Assembly (NCBI GenBank): GCA_903874975.1
Contig: CAIQUL010000011.1
Location: 1-34,944 of the forward strand
Reading direction: 5' to 3'
Source: an uncultured Chthoniobacter sp.
GTDB taxonomy: Bacteria; Verrucomicrobiota; Verrucomicrobiia; Chthoniobacterales; Chthoniobacteraceae
Length of the DNA: 34,944 bases
The translations under genes and the position numbers were made by a program. Positions 16,633-24,596 of the stretch are shown here, piece by piece (the stretch's first letter is position 1; each line of letters starts with the position of its first letter). The notes under the pieces were generated by a model that saw only the letters and a program-made list of their open reading frames with translations, was not told the DNA's origin and ran no database searches.

Positions 16633-17525
16633 ACTGGATCAAGGAGAACAAGTTCCTCAGCGGGTTTCTGGGCGTCCTGACCGTCGGCATCGGGGTGCTG
16701 GGCTACTTCGTCCTGGACGCCATGGACAGGGTGGATACCGCCCAGGAAAACTACACCGCGCAGGCTTCCGACCTCGCGCGACTGCAAAATCTCCCGCTCA
16801 CACCGAGCAAGAAAAATCTCGACGCGCTCGTCGCGCAGAAAACGGAAGCGGTCAACGTCATTGCGGAATATCAGGCCACGCTGGGGGCGAAGTCGTTTCC
16901 GCTGGAACCGATGACTCCCGAGCAGTTTCAGGACCAGCTCAAGGCCACGAAAACCGCCATCTTTGCCCGTGCGGCCGAGGGCGGAACCAAACTGCCGCCG
17001 AAATTTTTCCTCGGCTTCGAAGCCTATGAAACCACCCCTCCGAAACCGGAAGCCGCCGCCCCGCTCGGGCGCCAGCTAAAAGCCATCGAGTGGGTGCTGA
17101 ACCAAGTTTTCGAGAACCGCATCCTCGAGATCGATGACAAGGAACCAATGAAACGCGAGCTGCTACCGGAGGAAACCGGAAGGAAAGCCGCGGAGCCGCC
17201 GAAGAAAGGTGGGGGGGGCGCACCGAAACAGAAACCTCTGGTCGTGACCCATTCGTTTGAGTTGAAGATGAAATGTCGGCAACAGCAACTGGCTGGCTTG
17301 CTGAATGTCATCGTCGGTCCGAAGGCGCCGCAGTTTTACATTCCGCGCTTGGTCCAAGTGGCCAATGAGAAGCCCGGCGTATCCCGGGTCGATCCGGCCA
17401 AGGCGGCCGACGGAAAACCCGGAGGGTACTTTCTCGGCAACGAGCACCTCGTCGTGACTCTGTTGATCGAGGTGGTGAATTTCGCGGAGCCCGCCGCGGG
17501 CACGAAGAACCCGAGCGCCCCATAG
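16629..17525 (+). CDS. Amuc_1100-like single-pass membrane protein
   Basis: The 298-residue protein has an N-terminal anchor (residues ~10-30) after MNWIKENK, then a helical, lysine- and glutamate-rich periplasmic part and a C-terminal beta-alpha domain. Several phrases line up with Amuc_1100 of Akkermansia: NWI-x-(E/D)NK at the start, LTPSKKNLDAL, MTPEQFQDQLKATK, and FFLGFEAY followed by GRQLKAIEWVLNQ. Amuc_1100 is known as an abundant outer-membrane-associated protein that signals through TLR2; its two-domain fold resembles PilO/PilN-type components. Here it probably bridges the inner-membrane platform and the secretin. A glycine-rich lysine linker (around GGGGAPKQK) splits the two periplasmic parts. 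It overlaps the PilM gene by 4 bp and is followed after 3 bp by the next gene. Confidence 0.85.
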   Translation: MNWIKENKFLSGFLGVLTVGIGVLGYFVLDAMDRVDTAQENYTAQASDLARLQNLPLTPSKKNLDALVAQKTEAVNVIAEYQATLGAKSFPLEPMTPEQFQDQLKATKTAIFARAAEGGTKLPPKFFLGFEAYETTPPKPEAAAPLGRQLKAIEWVLNQVFENRILEIDDKEPMKRELLPEETGRKAAEPPKKGGGGAPKQKPLVVTHSFELKMKCRQQQLAGLLNVIVGPKAPQFYIPRLVQVANEKPGVSRVDPAKAADGKPGGYFLGNEHLVVTLLIEVVNFAEPAAGTKNPSAP

Positions 17526-17528
17526 CCT

Positions 17529-18557
17529 ATGGACTGGATCAAAAAGCACTACGATCAGTTTGCGCTCGCGCTCCTCGCCGTCGCTTTGATCGCCGTCTCG
17601 ATCATGCTGATCCTGACAACGCAGGGTTTTCGCGAAGCGTTTGCCGCGGCTACGACGACGCCTCCGACCCGCGACAAGGTTCCGCCACTGGTGCTCGAGC
17701 CGATCGAGGAAGCCAAGAAGGCCCTGGCGAATCCGCCGTTCTGGAACGAAGTCGAGTCGAGGGACGTGGGAGGGGAGGCCGCCCGGAAACGGGGGTCGCT
17801 ATTCGTGTCCGACCTCTACATCCTGGATCAGAAAACGGGGCTACCCGAGAAGCCGGGCAAGGGATTCATCTACACCGACACGCTGAGTGGCAAGCCGATC
17901 CCCAACGACTGGTTTGTGAATCAAAAACTGCCCCTCCTCGATCCCGGGGTGCCGCTGCAAGACCCGGACAAGGACGGTTTTGCCAATGAAGACGAGTGGC
18001 GCGATGGGACCGATCCCAATGCCAAAGATTCCCATCCCGCCTACCACACCAAGCTCTTCGCCAAGAAGTTCTTTGCCCACCCCTTCCGGCTGGTTTTCAA
18101 AGCCTACGACGGCGACCCCAAAAAGCCCAAGCCCGCGTCCGACGGCTATCAGGTGAACACCGTGGACCTCCGCCAACCCAGCGAATACCTGAAAATCCGG
18201 GAGCAAGTGGCGAATACGAAATTCAAGCTCGTGAAATTTCAATACAAGACGCGGCCCAATCCCAAGACGGAAGAGGATGAGGACATCTCCGAACTGACGG
18301 TGGAGAATGTCGAGACGAAGGAAGAGATCGTCCTCGTGCTGAATCGGGTCACCGATTCCCCGGACTATTTCATGGACTTCGTTTACAAATGGCCCAATCC
18401 GCAGAAGGAATTTCGCGTCAAAAAACGCCAGGATTTCGCCCTGTCGACCCCGGGCGGCAGCGAGAAATACAATCTCGTTGACAGCAAGGAGGGCCGAGCC
18501 GTAATACAGGCACCCGACGGGAAGAAAATCGACATCCTGCCGGACCCGCGCAAATGA
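17529..18557 (+). CDS. Amuc_1099-like membrane protein with a calcium-loop motif
   Basis: The 342-residue protein has one N-terminal membrane anchor (about residues 11-32) and a long periplasmic part. It is the fourth gene of the block, in the place of Amuc_1099. Residues 145-150 (DPDKDG) followed by FANEDEWRDGTDPN form a calcium-binding loop of the EF-hand/thrombospondin-type-3 kind (D-x-D-x-D-G then acidic residues). The C-terminal part has beta-rich stretches, with KFKLVKFQYKTRPNP and AVIQAPDGKKIDILP. No enzymatic motif is seen. It likely belongs to the same envelope complex as its neighbours, perhaps as an adaptor whose fold is stabilised by calcium. The start is 3 bp after the previous stop. 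A 103-bp gap with a small hairpin separates it from the secretin gene. Confidence 0.8.
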   Translation: MDWIKKHYDQFALALLAVALIAVSIMLILTTQGFREAFAAATTTPPTRDKVPPLVLEPIEEAKKALANPPFWNEVESRDVGGEAARKRGSLFVSDLYILDQKTGLPEKPGKGFIYTDTLSGKPIPNDWFVNQKLPLLDPGVPLQDPDKDGFANEDEWRDGTDPNAKDSHPAYHTKLFAKKFFAHPFRLVFKAYDGDPKKPKPASDGYQVNTVDLRQPSEYLKIREQVANTKFKLVKFQYKTRPNPKTEEDEDISELTVENVETKEEIVLVLNRVTDSPDYFMDFVYKWPNPQKEFRVKKRQDFALSTPGGSEKYNLVDSKEGRAVIQAPDGKKIDILPDPRK

Positions 18558-18601
18558 TGTCAGCCGCTGACCGTTTGTTCTACCCCCTCAACTCCCAAGC
18601 T

Positions 18602-18621
18602 GCGCCCGGCCTGCCGGGTGC
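18602..18621. other. Short GC-rich hairpin upstream of the secretin gene
   Basis: Arms of 9 nt (18602-18610 and 18613-18621) around the core CCCGGC-CT-GCCGGG can pair, with one G-U. No T-run follows, so it is not a typical intrinsic terminator. It could protect or process the mRNA between the fourth and fifth genes. Confidence 0.35.
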
Positions 18622-18660
18622 GAATTTCGACCAATCACAGCCTACCAACCTATCGCATCC

Positions 18661-21294
18661 ATGACCAGACCCCCGCTCGCTACCGCTATCTCCTCGCTCC
18701 TCGCCGCGTCGATGATCATTACTCCGTCGTTTGCCCTCGCCGAGGGTGGCGTTCAAGGTGCCGCGGAGAAGGAGCTGTTGCGTCGTCAGGACTATCAGCG
18801 GCGGGGCGAGCAGATGCTCGAAAACGCGGATGCGGCCATGAAGGTCCGCGACTACGAAAAGGCCACGGCGAGCTACAAGTTTTCCTGCGATTTTATCCCA
18901 AACTCCGAACTCACCCGGGCGTCCTATGACCGGGCGCTCCGGGGCTTTTGCGCGGCGAGTTGCCGGCTGGCCGAACAGCGCATCTCCGAAGGCCGCTACG
19001 CGGACGCCGAAAGCACGCTGCGCGTCGTCACCGACGAGCGCTACGACCCGCGCTGCCGGGAGGCCATTCTCATCCTCGCCCACCTCGAAGATCCCGATTA
19101 CTACAACAAGACCATCGGGCCAGGCCACCGCGCCAACGTGGAGAAAGTCAAACAGCTCTTCATCGAGGCCAAGGGCTACCTCGAAACCGATCGCTACGAC
19201 ATCGCCTTCAAGCGGTGCGAACAAATCCTGAATATCGACCCGTACAACAAGGCCGCGCGGATGCTCCAGGAGAGAATCAGCAAGGCGAAGAGTGATTTCC
19301 ATGCCGTCAGCGCCCTCGAAGCGCGCGGGCGCTACCTGGAGCGGGTGTCCAAAGCGTGGGCCATCCCGGTGCGGAAATTCAATGTCGATCCGACGCTGGG
19401 AAACTTTGTGGCGGAGAAAAAGGAATCGGGCAACATCGACAGAATTCAGAAAAAACTCGAAAGGACGATCATTCCCAAGCTCGACTTCAAGGATGCGACC
19501 ATCCGCGAGGCAGTGGAGTACCTGAAGAAGAAGAGCATCGAACTGGACCCGGTTGATGAACCCAAGACCGGAGTCAATATCGTCCTGAAACTCGACGCCG
19601 GATCGTCCGTGGGAGTCCCGGAAGCCCTGCCACCACCACCCGTCGCTCCGGGAGGTATTCCCGGTCTGGACGCTATGCCTCCGCCAGTCGCTCCGGCTCC
19701 GGCGTTGGGAGGAGGTGGTTCCGATGCCCGAATCACCGTCGCGCTTTCCAACATCCCGCTGATCGAAGCGCTCCGCTACGTCACCGGCCTGGCCAATCTC
19801 AAGTTCAAGGTCGAGCCCTTCGCGGTTTCCGTCGTCCCGTTGAGTGTGTCGACCGATGTTTTAATCACGAGGGAGTGGAAGGTCCGCCCCGATATGATTC
19901 CGCGCACCCCGGCAGGCGCGGGCGCGGGGGGAGCCGCAGGGGGATTTGGCGCTCCGGCTCCGGGCGATGCCACGAAAGGAGGTTCGGGGATTGCGGACCG
20001 CGAGTCCGCCAAGGCTTGGCTGATTTCGCAGGGCGTCCAATTCAATGGCGCGGCCTCGGCGGTCTATATCGTGACGAACAGCCGGCTGATCGTGCGCAAT
20101 ACGCAGGATCAACTCGAGCTGATCGACACCATCATTCAAGGCGGACCCCAGGGTGGGCCTACCCAGGTCGAGATCGAGGCCAAATTTGTCGAGATTTCGC
20201 AGTCCAATTTGAAGGAACTCGGCTTTGACTGGACCCTCGGGCAGTTCAATGCCCCGGCGAGCAACAACCTCTTTTTGGGCGGCGGAACGACCGGCTTCAC
20301 TTCGGTTCAGAATCCGGCGAACTATCCATTTGTGGCCCCGGGAGGAAGCATCGTGGGGACCAACCCTTTGACCGCAGGCAACCGCAGCGGCCAGGCGGCA
20401 ATCTCGGCCAGCGCCATCGACGCCTTGCTCTTTGGAGCCTCGGGCGGGGGCACAAAGCTGGCGCCGGCCATCGGAGCCATCGCGGGCGTTTTTACCGATC
20501 CTGCCTTTCAGGTCGTGATTCGTGCGCTCAATCAGAAAAAGGGGGTGGATTTGCTCTCCTCCCCGCGCGTCACAACCAAGAGCGGCCAGCGTGCGGTCAT
20601 CGAGATCATCCGGGAATTTAAATACCCCACCGAATTCGACCCACCGCAGATTCCTCAGACCAATATCGCAGGCGGCGGCGGCGGTCTCGGTCTCGGAGGG
20701 GCGTTGTTAGGGGGGGGCGGCGGCGCGAACAACGCCTTTCCGGTCACCCCGACGACCCCGACCGCCTTTGAGACGCGAAATACGGGTGTCACCCTCGAGG
20801 TGGAGCCAGTTGTGGGACCGGACGGCTACACCATCGACCTCAACCTCGTGCCGCAGGTGGTCGAGTTTGAAGGATTCATCAACTACGGCAGCCCCATCCA
20901 GACGACCTCGACGAACCCCCTCACCGGCGTCACGAGCACTCAAGTCCTGACGGAAAACACCATCAACCAGCCGATTTTCAGCACGCGCAAGGTCACGACC
21001 AGCGTGAGCGTATTCGACGGCAGCACGGTGGTGATCGGCGGCCTCATGCGCGAGGACGTGCAGAAGGTCGAGGACAAGGTGCCGCTCTTCGGCGACCTCC
21101 CGATCATTGGGCGTCTGTTCCGTTCCAGCGTGGACCAGCACACCAAGCGCAACCTCATGATCTTTGTCTCGGCCCGCCTGATGAAGCCGGATGGCGACCC
21201 GGTCCGCTTCGATGAAGAGAAGGAAGAAGTCGTCGAAATTCTCGCCCCGCCGGATCTCGGTGCGATCCAGGAGCTGCCGTTGATGCCCAAGTAA
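18661..21294 (+). CDS. Secretin (PilQ/GspD-like), Amuc_1098-like
   Basis: The 877-residue protein should form an outer-membrane ring. A signal peptide covers about residues 1-28. Residues ~30-215 are TPR-like helices, unusual at the front of a secretin. N-domains follow, first around LDFKDATIREAVEYLKKKS, then around ARITVALSNIPLIEALRYV. The secretin core begins near VEIEAKFVEISQSNLKELGF. It continues with DLLSSPRVTTKSGQRAVI and a VSVFDGSTVVIGGL segment, and closes with VPLFGDLPIIGRLFRS and KRNLMIFVSARL, the strongest family signature. Glycine- and proline-rich inserts lie around residues 320-360, 415-440 and 675-695. The TPR front could replace a separate pilotin or bind the Amuc_1100-like proteins. 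The next gene, coaE, starts 6 bp after the stop. Confidence 0.9.
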   Translation: MTRPPLATAISSLLAASMIITPSFALAEGGVQGAAEKELLRRQDYQRRGEQMLENADAAMKVRDYEKATASYKFSCDFIPNSELTRASYDRALRGFCAASCRLAEQRISEGRYADAESTLRVVTDERYDPRCREAILILAHLEDPDYYNKTIGPGHRANVEKVKQLFIEAKGYLETDRYDIAFKRCEQILNIDPYNKAARMLQERISKAKSDFHAVSALEARGRYLERVSKAWAIPVRKFNVDPTLGNFVAEKKESGNIDRIQKKLERTIIPKLDFKDATIREAVEYLKKKSIELDPVDEPKTGVNIVLKLDAGSSVGVPEALPPPPVAPGGIPGLDAMPPPVAPAPALGGGGSDARITVALSNIPLIEALRYVTGLANLKFKVEPFAVSVVPLSVSTDVLITREWKVRPDMIPRTPAGAGAGGAAGGFGAPAPGDATKGGSGIADRESAKAWLISQGVQFNGAASAVYIVTNSRLIVRNTQDQLELIDTIIQGGPQGGPTQVEIEAKFVEISQSNLKELGFDWTLGQFNAPASNNLFLGGGTTGFTSVQNPANYPFVAPGGSIVGTNPLTAGNRSGQAAISASAIDALLFGASGGGTKLAPAIGAIAGVFTDPAFQVVIRALNQKKGVDLLSSPRVTTKSGQRAVIEIIREFKYPTEFDPPQIPQTNIAGGGGGLGLGGALLGGGGGANNAFPVTPTTPTAFETRNTGVTLEVEPVVGPDGYTIDLNLVPQVVEFEGFINYGSPIQTTSTNPLTGVTSTQVLTENTINQPIFSTRKVTTSVSVFDGSTVVIGGLMREDVQKVEDKVPLFGDLPIIGRLFRSSVDQHTKRNLMIFVSARLMKPDGDPVRFDEEKEEVVEILAPPDLGAIQELPLMPK

Positions 21295-21300
21295 CCGCCT

Positions 21301-21903
21301 GTGCCCGTCCTCGGCGTCACCGGAGGAATTACCACCGGCAAGTCGTCGTTCACCAATTATCTGCGGCGCGAGTTGCCGGGGGAGTTCTTCGATGCCGATG
21401 CCTGCGCGCACGAGCTTCTGGCCCACGATGCCGGAGTCCAGCGCGCGATCCTTGCGACTTTTGGCCCGGAGGCTTGCGACCCTGCAGGAAAGCCCGACCG
21501 TCCGAAACTGCGGGCGCTGGTTTTTTCCGACGAGCGGAAGCGGCACCAACTGGAGGGCATCCTCCATCCGGCGATTCGCGAACGCTGGACGGAGCGCGCC
21601 GCGCCGTTCTCCCGCGAGGGAGGCTGGTTCGTGGCGGACATTCCGTTGCTTTTTGAGACGCGGGCCGAAGCCAGCTTCGACCACCTCGTGGTGGTCGCCT
21701 GCTCGCCCGCCACGCAGCGGCGGCGCCTCGCCGAAAAACGCGGCCTGAGCGCCGATCTGACCGAGAAAATCCTCGCCTCACAACTGGACCTGCCGACGAA
21801 AATCAACCAAGCCCATCATGTCATCTGGAACGACTCCACCCTCACCTGTCTCGAACGACAATCCCGACTCTTGGCCGGCTGGCTCCGCGCCCGCGCCGGC
21901 TGA
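21301..21903 (+). CDS. coaE: Dephospho-CoA kinase
   Basis: The enzyme phosphorylates dephospho-CoA at the 3'-OH with ATP, the last step of coenzyme A synthesis. The 200-residue protein begins with GTG (21301) and has the P-loop GGITTGKS at residues 8-15. FFDADACAHELL follows, with the substrate-site aspartate, then GILHPAIRERW, ADIPLLFE, VVVACSPATQRRRL and the C-terminal KINQAHHVIWND. All usual motifs are present and the length is normal. It lies 6 bp after the secretin and its 3' end overlaps the rho gene by 86 bp in another frame, so these genes are probably co-transcribed. Confidence 0.93.
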   Translation: MPVLGVTGGITTGKSSFTNYLRRELPGEFFDADACAHELLAHDAGVQRAILATFGPEACDPAGKPDRPKLRALVFSDERKRHQLEGILHPAIRERWTERAAPFSREGGWFVADIPLLFETRAEASFDHLVVVACSPATQRRRLAEKRGLSADLTEKILASQLDLPTKINQAHHVIWNDSTLTCLERQSRLLAGWLRARAG

Positions 21904-23212
21904 ACCGCCTGCCCCGGCCAACCCGCTGCCGACGCCGCAAGCCGCCACGCCGAAGGAAATCTGGATCGCCGAACTGCACGCCGAGCCGCTGGCCGCGCTC
22001 ATCGTGCGCAGCAAGGCGATGCACCTCCGGATCGATGCCGATCGCACGCGGCACCAGATCGTTTTCGAGTTGCTCAAGGCCTACGCGTTTTACGGTTGCG
22101 AGATTTTCGTGGATGGCGTGCTGGAGACTTCCGCGCAGGGCAGCGGCTACCTCCGCTGGCCGTGCTACAATTTCCGCTCGCTCCCGCAGGACGTGCAGGT
22201 TCCGTCCGCCGCCGAGCGTCAGTTTGGCCTCCGCAACGGCAACCGCCTCACGGCCCGGGTCCGCGCCCCGCGCCATCAGGAGCGCTTCCTGACGATCGAG
22301 AAAGTGCTCAGCATCGAGGGCATCCCGGTGGAGGCGTGGAAACCGACGAAGGAATTCGACCTTCTGACCGCGCTGCATCCGACCGAGCGCATCGTTTTGG
22401 AGAACCAGAAAAGCCCCTCCATCACCGGGCGCGCGCTCGACGTCATCGCGCCGCTCGGGCGCGGCCAGCGCGGGTTGATCGTGGCCCCGCCCCGCACCGG
22501 CAAGACGCTCCTGCTGAAAGACATCGCGCAGTCCATCCTCGTCAATTCGCCCGAGACGCACGTCATCCTGCTGCTCGTCGATGAACGCCCGGAGGAAGTC
22601 ACCGACTTCCGGCGCACCGTGAACTGCGAGATCTACTCGTCCACTTTTGACGAAAGCCCGCAGCGCCACACCGCGCTCGCCGAACTGGTCAGCGAGCGGG
22701 CGAAACGGCTCGTCGAAGTCCAGCGCCACGTCGTCATCCTCCTGGATTCCATCACGCGCCTCTCGCGGGCCTACAACAACCTGCAGGGCAACCGTGGGCG
22801 CACCATGTCCGGCGGCGTGGATTCCAAGGCGCTGGTGAAGCCGAAGAAGTTTTTCAGCAGCGCGCGCAACACCGAGGAGGGCGGCAGCCTCACCGTCCTC
22901 GCCACCTGCCTCGTCGAGACCAACAGCCGCATGGACGACCTCATCTTTGAGGAATACAAAGGCACCGGAAACATGGAAATCCGCCTCGACCGCAGCCTCA
23001 GCGACAAGCGCGTGTTTCCCGCGATCAATTTCCTCCAGTCCGCCACCCGCCGCGACGAACTGCTCTACCATCCGGACGAGTTTGACCGCATTTCCATCCT
23101 CCGCCGGCAGCTCGCCGTCCTCCCCACGCTCGAGGCCACGGAGGTTCTCGTCCACGCCCTTCACGCCACGAAAAACAACGCCGAACTCCTCCTCACCGGA
23201 CTCCGCGGCTAA
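21818..23212 (+). CDS. rho: Transcription termination factor Rho
   Basis: Rho is a hexameric RNA-dependent ATPase that ends transcription. The 464-residue protein has a proline-rich N-terminal tail (residues ~5-45) and an RNA-binding cold-shock-like domain around YGCEIFVDGVLE and GSGYLRWPCYNFRSLPQDV. The ATPase has P-loop APPRTGKT with Lys229, LLLVDERPEEVTDF, and VVILLDSITRLSRAYN. The Q- and R-loop segments are GRTMSGGVDSKAL and LQSATRRDELL. The tail is short compared with the long insertions of some Rho proteins. ATG 21818 lies inside coaE. The next ATG in frame would remove part of the RNA-binding domain, so the 86-bp overlap is probably real. Four bases separate its stop from the RNase D start. 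Confidence 0.95.
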   Translation: MSSGTTPPSPVSNDNPDSWPAGSAPAPAEPPAPANPLPTPQAATPKEIWIAELHAEPLAALIVRSKAMHLRIDADRTRHQIVFELLKAYAFYGCEIFVDGVLETSAQGSGYLRWPCYNFRSLPQDVQVPSAAERQFGLRNGNRLTARVRAPRHQERFLTIEKVLSIEGIPVEAWKPTKEFDLLTALHPTERIVLENQKSPSITGRALDVIAPLGRGQRGLIVAPPRTGKTLLLKDIAQSILVNSPETHVILLLVDERPEEVTDFRRTVNCEIYSSTFDESPQRHTALAELVSERAKRLVEVQRHVVILLDSITRLSRAYNNLQGNRGRTMSGGVDSKALVKPKKFFSSARNTEEGGSLTVLATCLVETNSRMDDLIFEEYKGTGNMEIRLDRSLSDKRVFPAINFLQSATRRDELLYHPDEFDRISILRRQLAVLPTLEATEVLVHALHATKNNAELLLTGLRG

Positions 23213-23215
23213 GCC

Positions 23216-24274
23216 ATGCAACCTCTCATCGACACGCCCGATGCCCTCGCCGGCATCCTCCCGCTTCTCGCTCCGCACGCGCGCATCCCCATCGACACCG
23301 AGGCGGACTCGCTGCACTGCTATTTTGAAAAGCTCTGCCTCATCCAGATCAGCGTCCCCGAGCGGGATTTGCTGATCGATCCGCTCGCGCCGATCGACCT
23401 CGCGCTGCTCTTTCACGCGATCGCCGGGAAGCAACTCATCATCCACGGCGCCGACTACGACTTGCGTCTGCTGCGCCGCGTCGGCTACCCCGGCCACGAG
23501 CCCGTTTTCGACACCATGCTCGCCGCGCGGCTGGCTGGCATCGAGCAGTTCAGCCTCGCCGCACTCATTCTGAAATACTTCGGCGAGACCATCGCCAAAG
23601 CCTCGCAGAAGGCCAACTGGGCGCTGCGTCCGCTCCCGCCCCAGATGAGCGACTACGCGGTCAAGGACACGCACTACCTTTTGGAAATCGCCAACATCCT
23701 CGAAGCCGATCTCGTCCGCCTCGGGCGCACCGAGTGGCACCGGCAGGCGTGCGAGAAAGCCATCGCCGCTTCCGCCATCACCAAAGAGCGCGACCCCGAC
23801 GAAATCTGGCGCATCTCCGGCAGCCACGAGCTGCGCGAACGCTCCGGCGCCGTGTTGCGCGCGCTTTGGCACTGGCGCGACCAGGAAGCGCAGGCCGTGG
23901 ACAAGCCCGCCTTTCACATCCTGCACAACGAACAACTCCTCCGCGCGGCGGCGGAGTTCGATGCCGGCAATGAAGTGCGTTTTCACCACCTCCACGGCTC
24001 GCGCAAGCAGCGCTTTTACGCCGCCGCGCAGCAGGGTCTCGGCACGCCTGAACCCGAGTGGCCGCGCCGCGAGCGCAGCCCGCGCCCGCGTCCCACGCCG
24101 GACTTCGACCGGAAGCTGAAAGACCTCAAAACCCGGCGGGACAAACTCGCCGCCGACCTGCAACTCGACCCCTCACTCATCGCGCCCAAAACCATCCTGG
24201 AAAATCTCGCCGCCGGCAATGCGGACATCCTGGCGAAAATGATGCCGTGGCAGCGCGAACTGCTCGGCGTGTGA
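23216..24274 (+). CDS. rnd: Ribonuclease D-like 3'-5' exonuclease
   Basis: The 352-residue protein has the DEDD exonuclease domain in residues ~1-190: ExoI is IDTEADS with Asp27 and Glu29, ExoII is HGADYDLRLL, and ExoIII is YAVKDTHYLL with the tyrosine before the last aspartate (DEDDy). An HRDC-like helical domain follows at ~205-280 (LRALWHWRDQEAQAVDKP). A basic Pro-Arg stretch (~285-297) leads to a last helical part, with LDPSLIAPKTILENLA resembling a second HRDC unit. RNase D trims the 3' ends of tRNA and other small RNAs. It follows rho after 3 bp and probably belongs to the same transcript. Confidence 0.9.
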   Translation: MQPLIDTPDALAGILPLLAPHARIPIDTEADSLHCYFEKLCLIQISVPERDLLIDPLAPIDLALLFHAIAGKQLIIHGADYDLRLLRRVGYPGHEPVFDTMLAARLAGIEQFSLAALILKYFGETIAKASQKANWALRPLPPQMSDYAVKDTHYLLEIANILEADLVRLGRTEWHRQACEKAIAASAITKERDPDEIWRISGSHELRERSGAVLRALWHWRDQEAQAVDKPAFHILHNEQLLRAAAEFDAGNEVRFHHLHGSRKQRFYAAAQQGLGTPEPEWPRRERSPRPRPTPDFDRKLKDLKTRRDKLAADLQLDPSLIAPKTILENLAAGNADILAKMMPWQRELLGV

Positions 24275-24277
24275 GGC

Positions 24278-24291
24278 GGACCGGCCGGTCC
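24278..24291. other. Perfect 14-nt palindrome between converging genes
   Basis: GGACCGGCCGGTCC is fully self-complementary and lies between the RNase D stop (24274) and the lipoprotein stop (24301). It could act as a two-way stop signal, but no T-run is present on either side and its loop would be too tight without opening central pairs. Confidence 0.3.
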
Positions 24292-24300
24292 CCCGGCGCA

Positions 24301-24489
24301 CTACCGCGGCCTGGGCTGTTCGCCGCCACTCACCGGGCCGCCGCGTGTCCTCCACGATCCATCCTCCAGCGAGCGCGTGTCCGGGCCGGAAGGTTCGGTG
24401 GGCGAATACAAACTGCGCCGCCGGGCGTTGGGGTTTGAGCAACCGGTGAGCAAAAGGACGAGCGCAAGAAGCGGGAGGAGAAATTTCAC
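24301..24489 (-). CDS. Small lipoprotein of unknown function
   Basis: The 62-residue product starts at GTG (24487-24489) with a lipoprotein signal: FLLPLLALVLLLTGC, with Cys17 as the lipidated residue. The 45 mature residues are Pro-, Ser- and Arg-rich (LYSPTEPSGPDTRSLED) without a domain. The open frame extends to an ATG at 24591, but that start would place 34 arginine-rich residues before the signal and would abut the divergent DAHP synthase start, so GTG is preferred. No Shine-Dalgarno sequence is visible. I do not recognise a family. It may be a small envelope lipoprotein conserved among relatives; a chance frame is less likely given the clean lipobox. Confidence 0.62.
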   Translation of the reverse strand: MKFLLPLLALVLLLTGCSNPNARRRSLYSPTEPSGPDTRSLEDGSWRTRGGPVSGGEQPRPR

Positions 24490-24553
24490 GGCGCGCAGGC
24501 AACCAGCATTGCCGGAGCCTGTCAACCTCCGCCTCGGACGTCGAAAATTGCCT

Positions 24554-24581
24554 TTGCCGAAAACGGCCAGACCGCTAATTT
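24554..24581 (+). promoter_or_regulatory. Possible promoter of the DAHP synthase gene
   Basis: TTGCCG (24554-24559) and TAATTT (24576-24581) are separated by 16 bp and lie 15 bp before the ATG at 24597. The -35 fits TTGNNN; the -10 keeps only the first two and last bases of the consensus. Confidence 0.35.
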
Positions 24582-24596
24582 CCCGACCCATTTTCC

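Noticed and set aside
18602-18621. Terminator between the fourth and fifth genes of the pilus-like block
   Set aside because: The hairpin lacks a T-run, and the block's gene order suggests continued transcription.
21842-24163. A 773-codon open frame on the minus strand
   Set aside because: Antisense to rho and the RNase D gene, both of which have full sets of conserved motifs.
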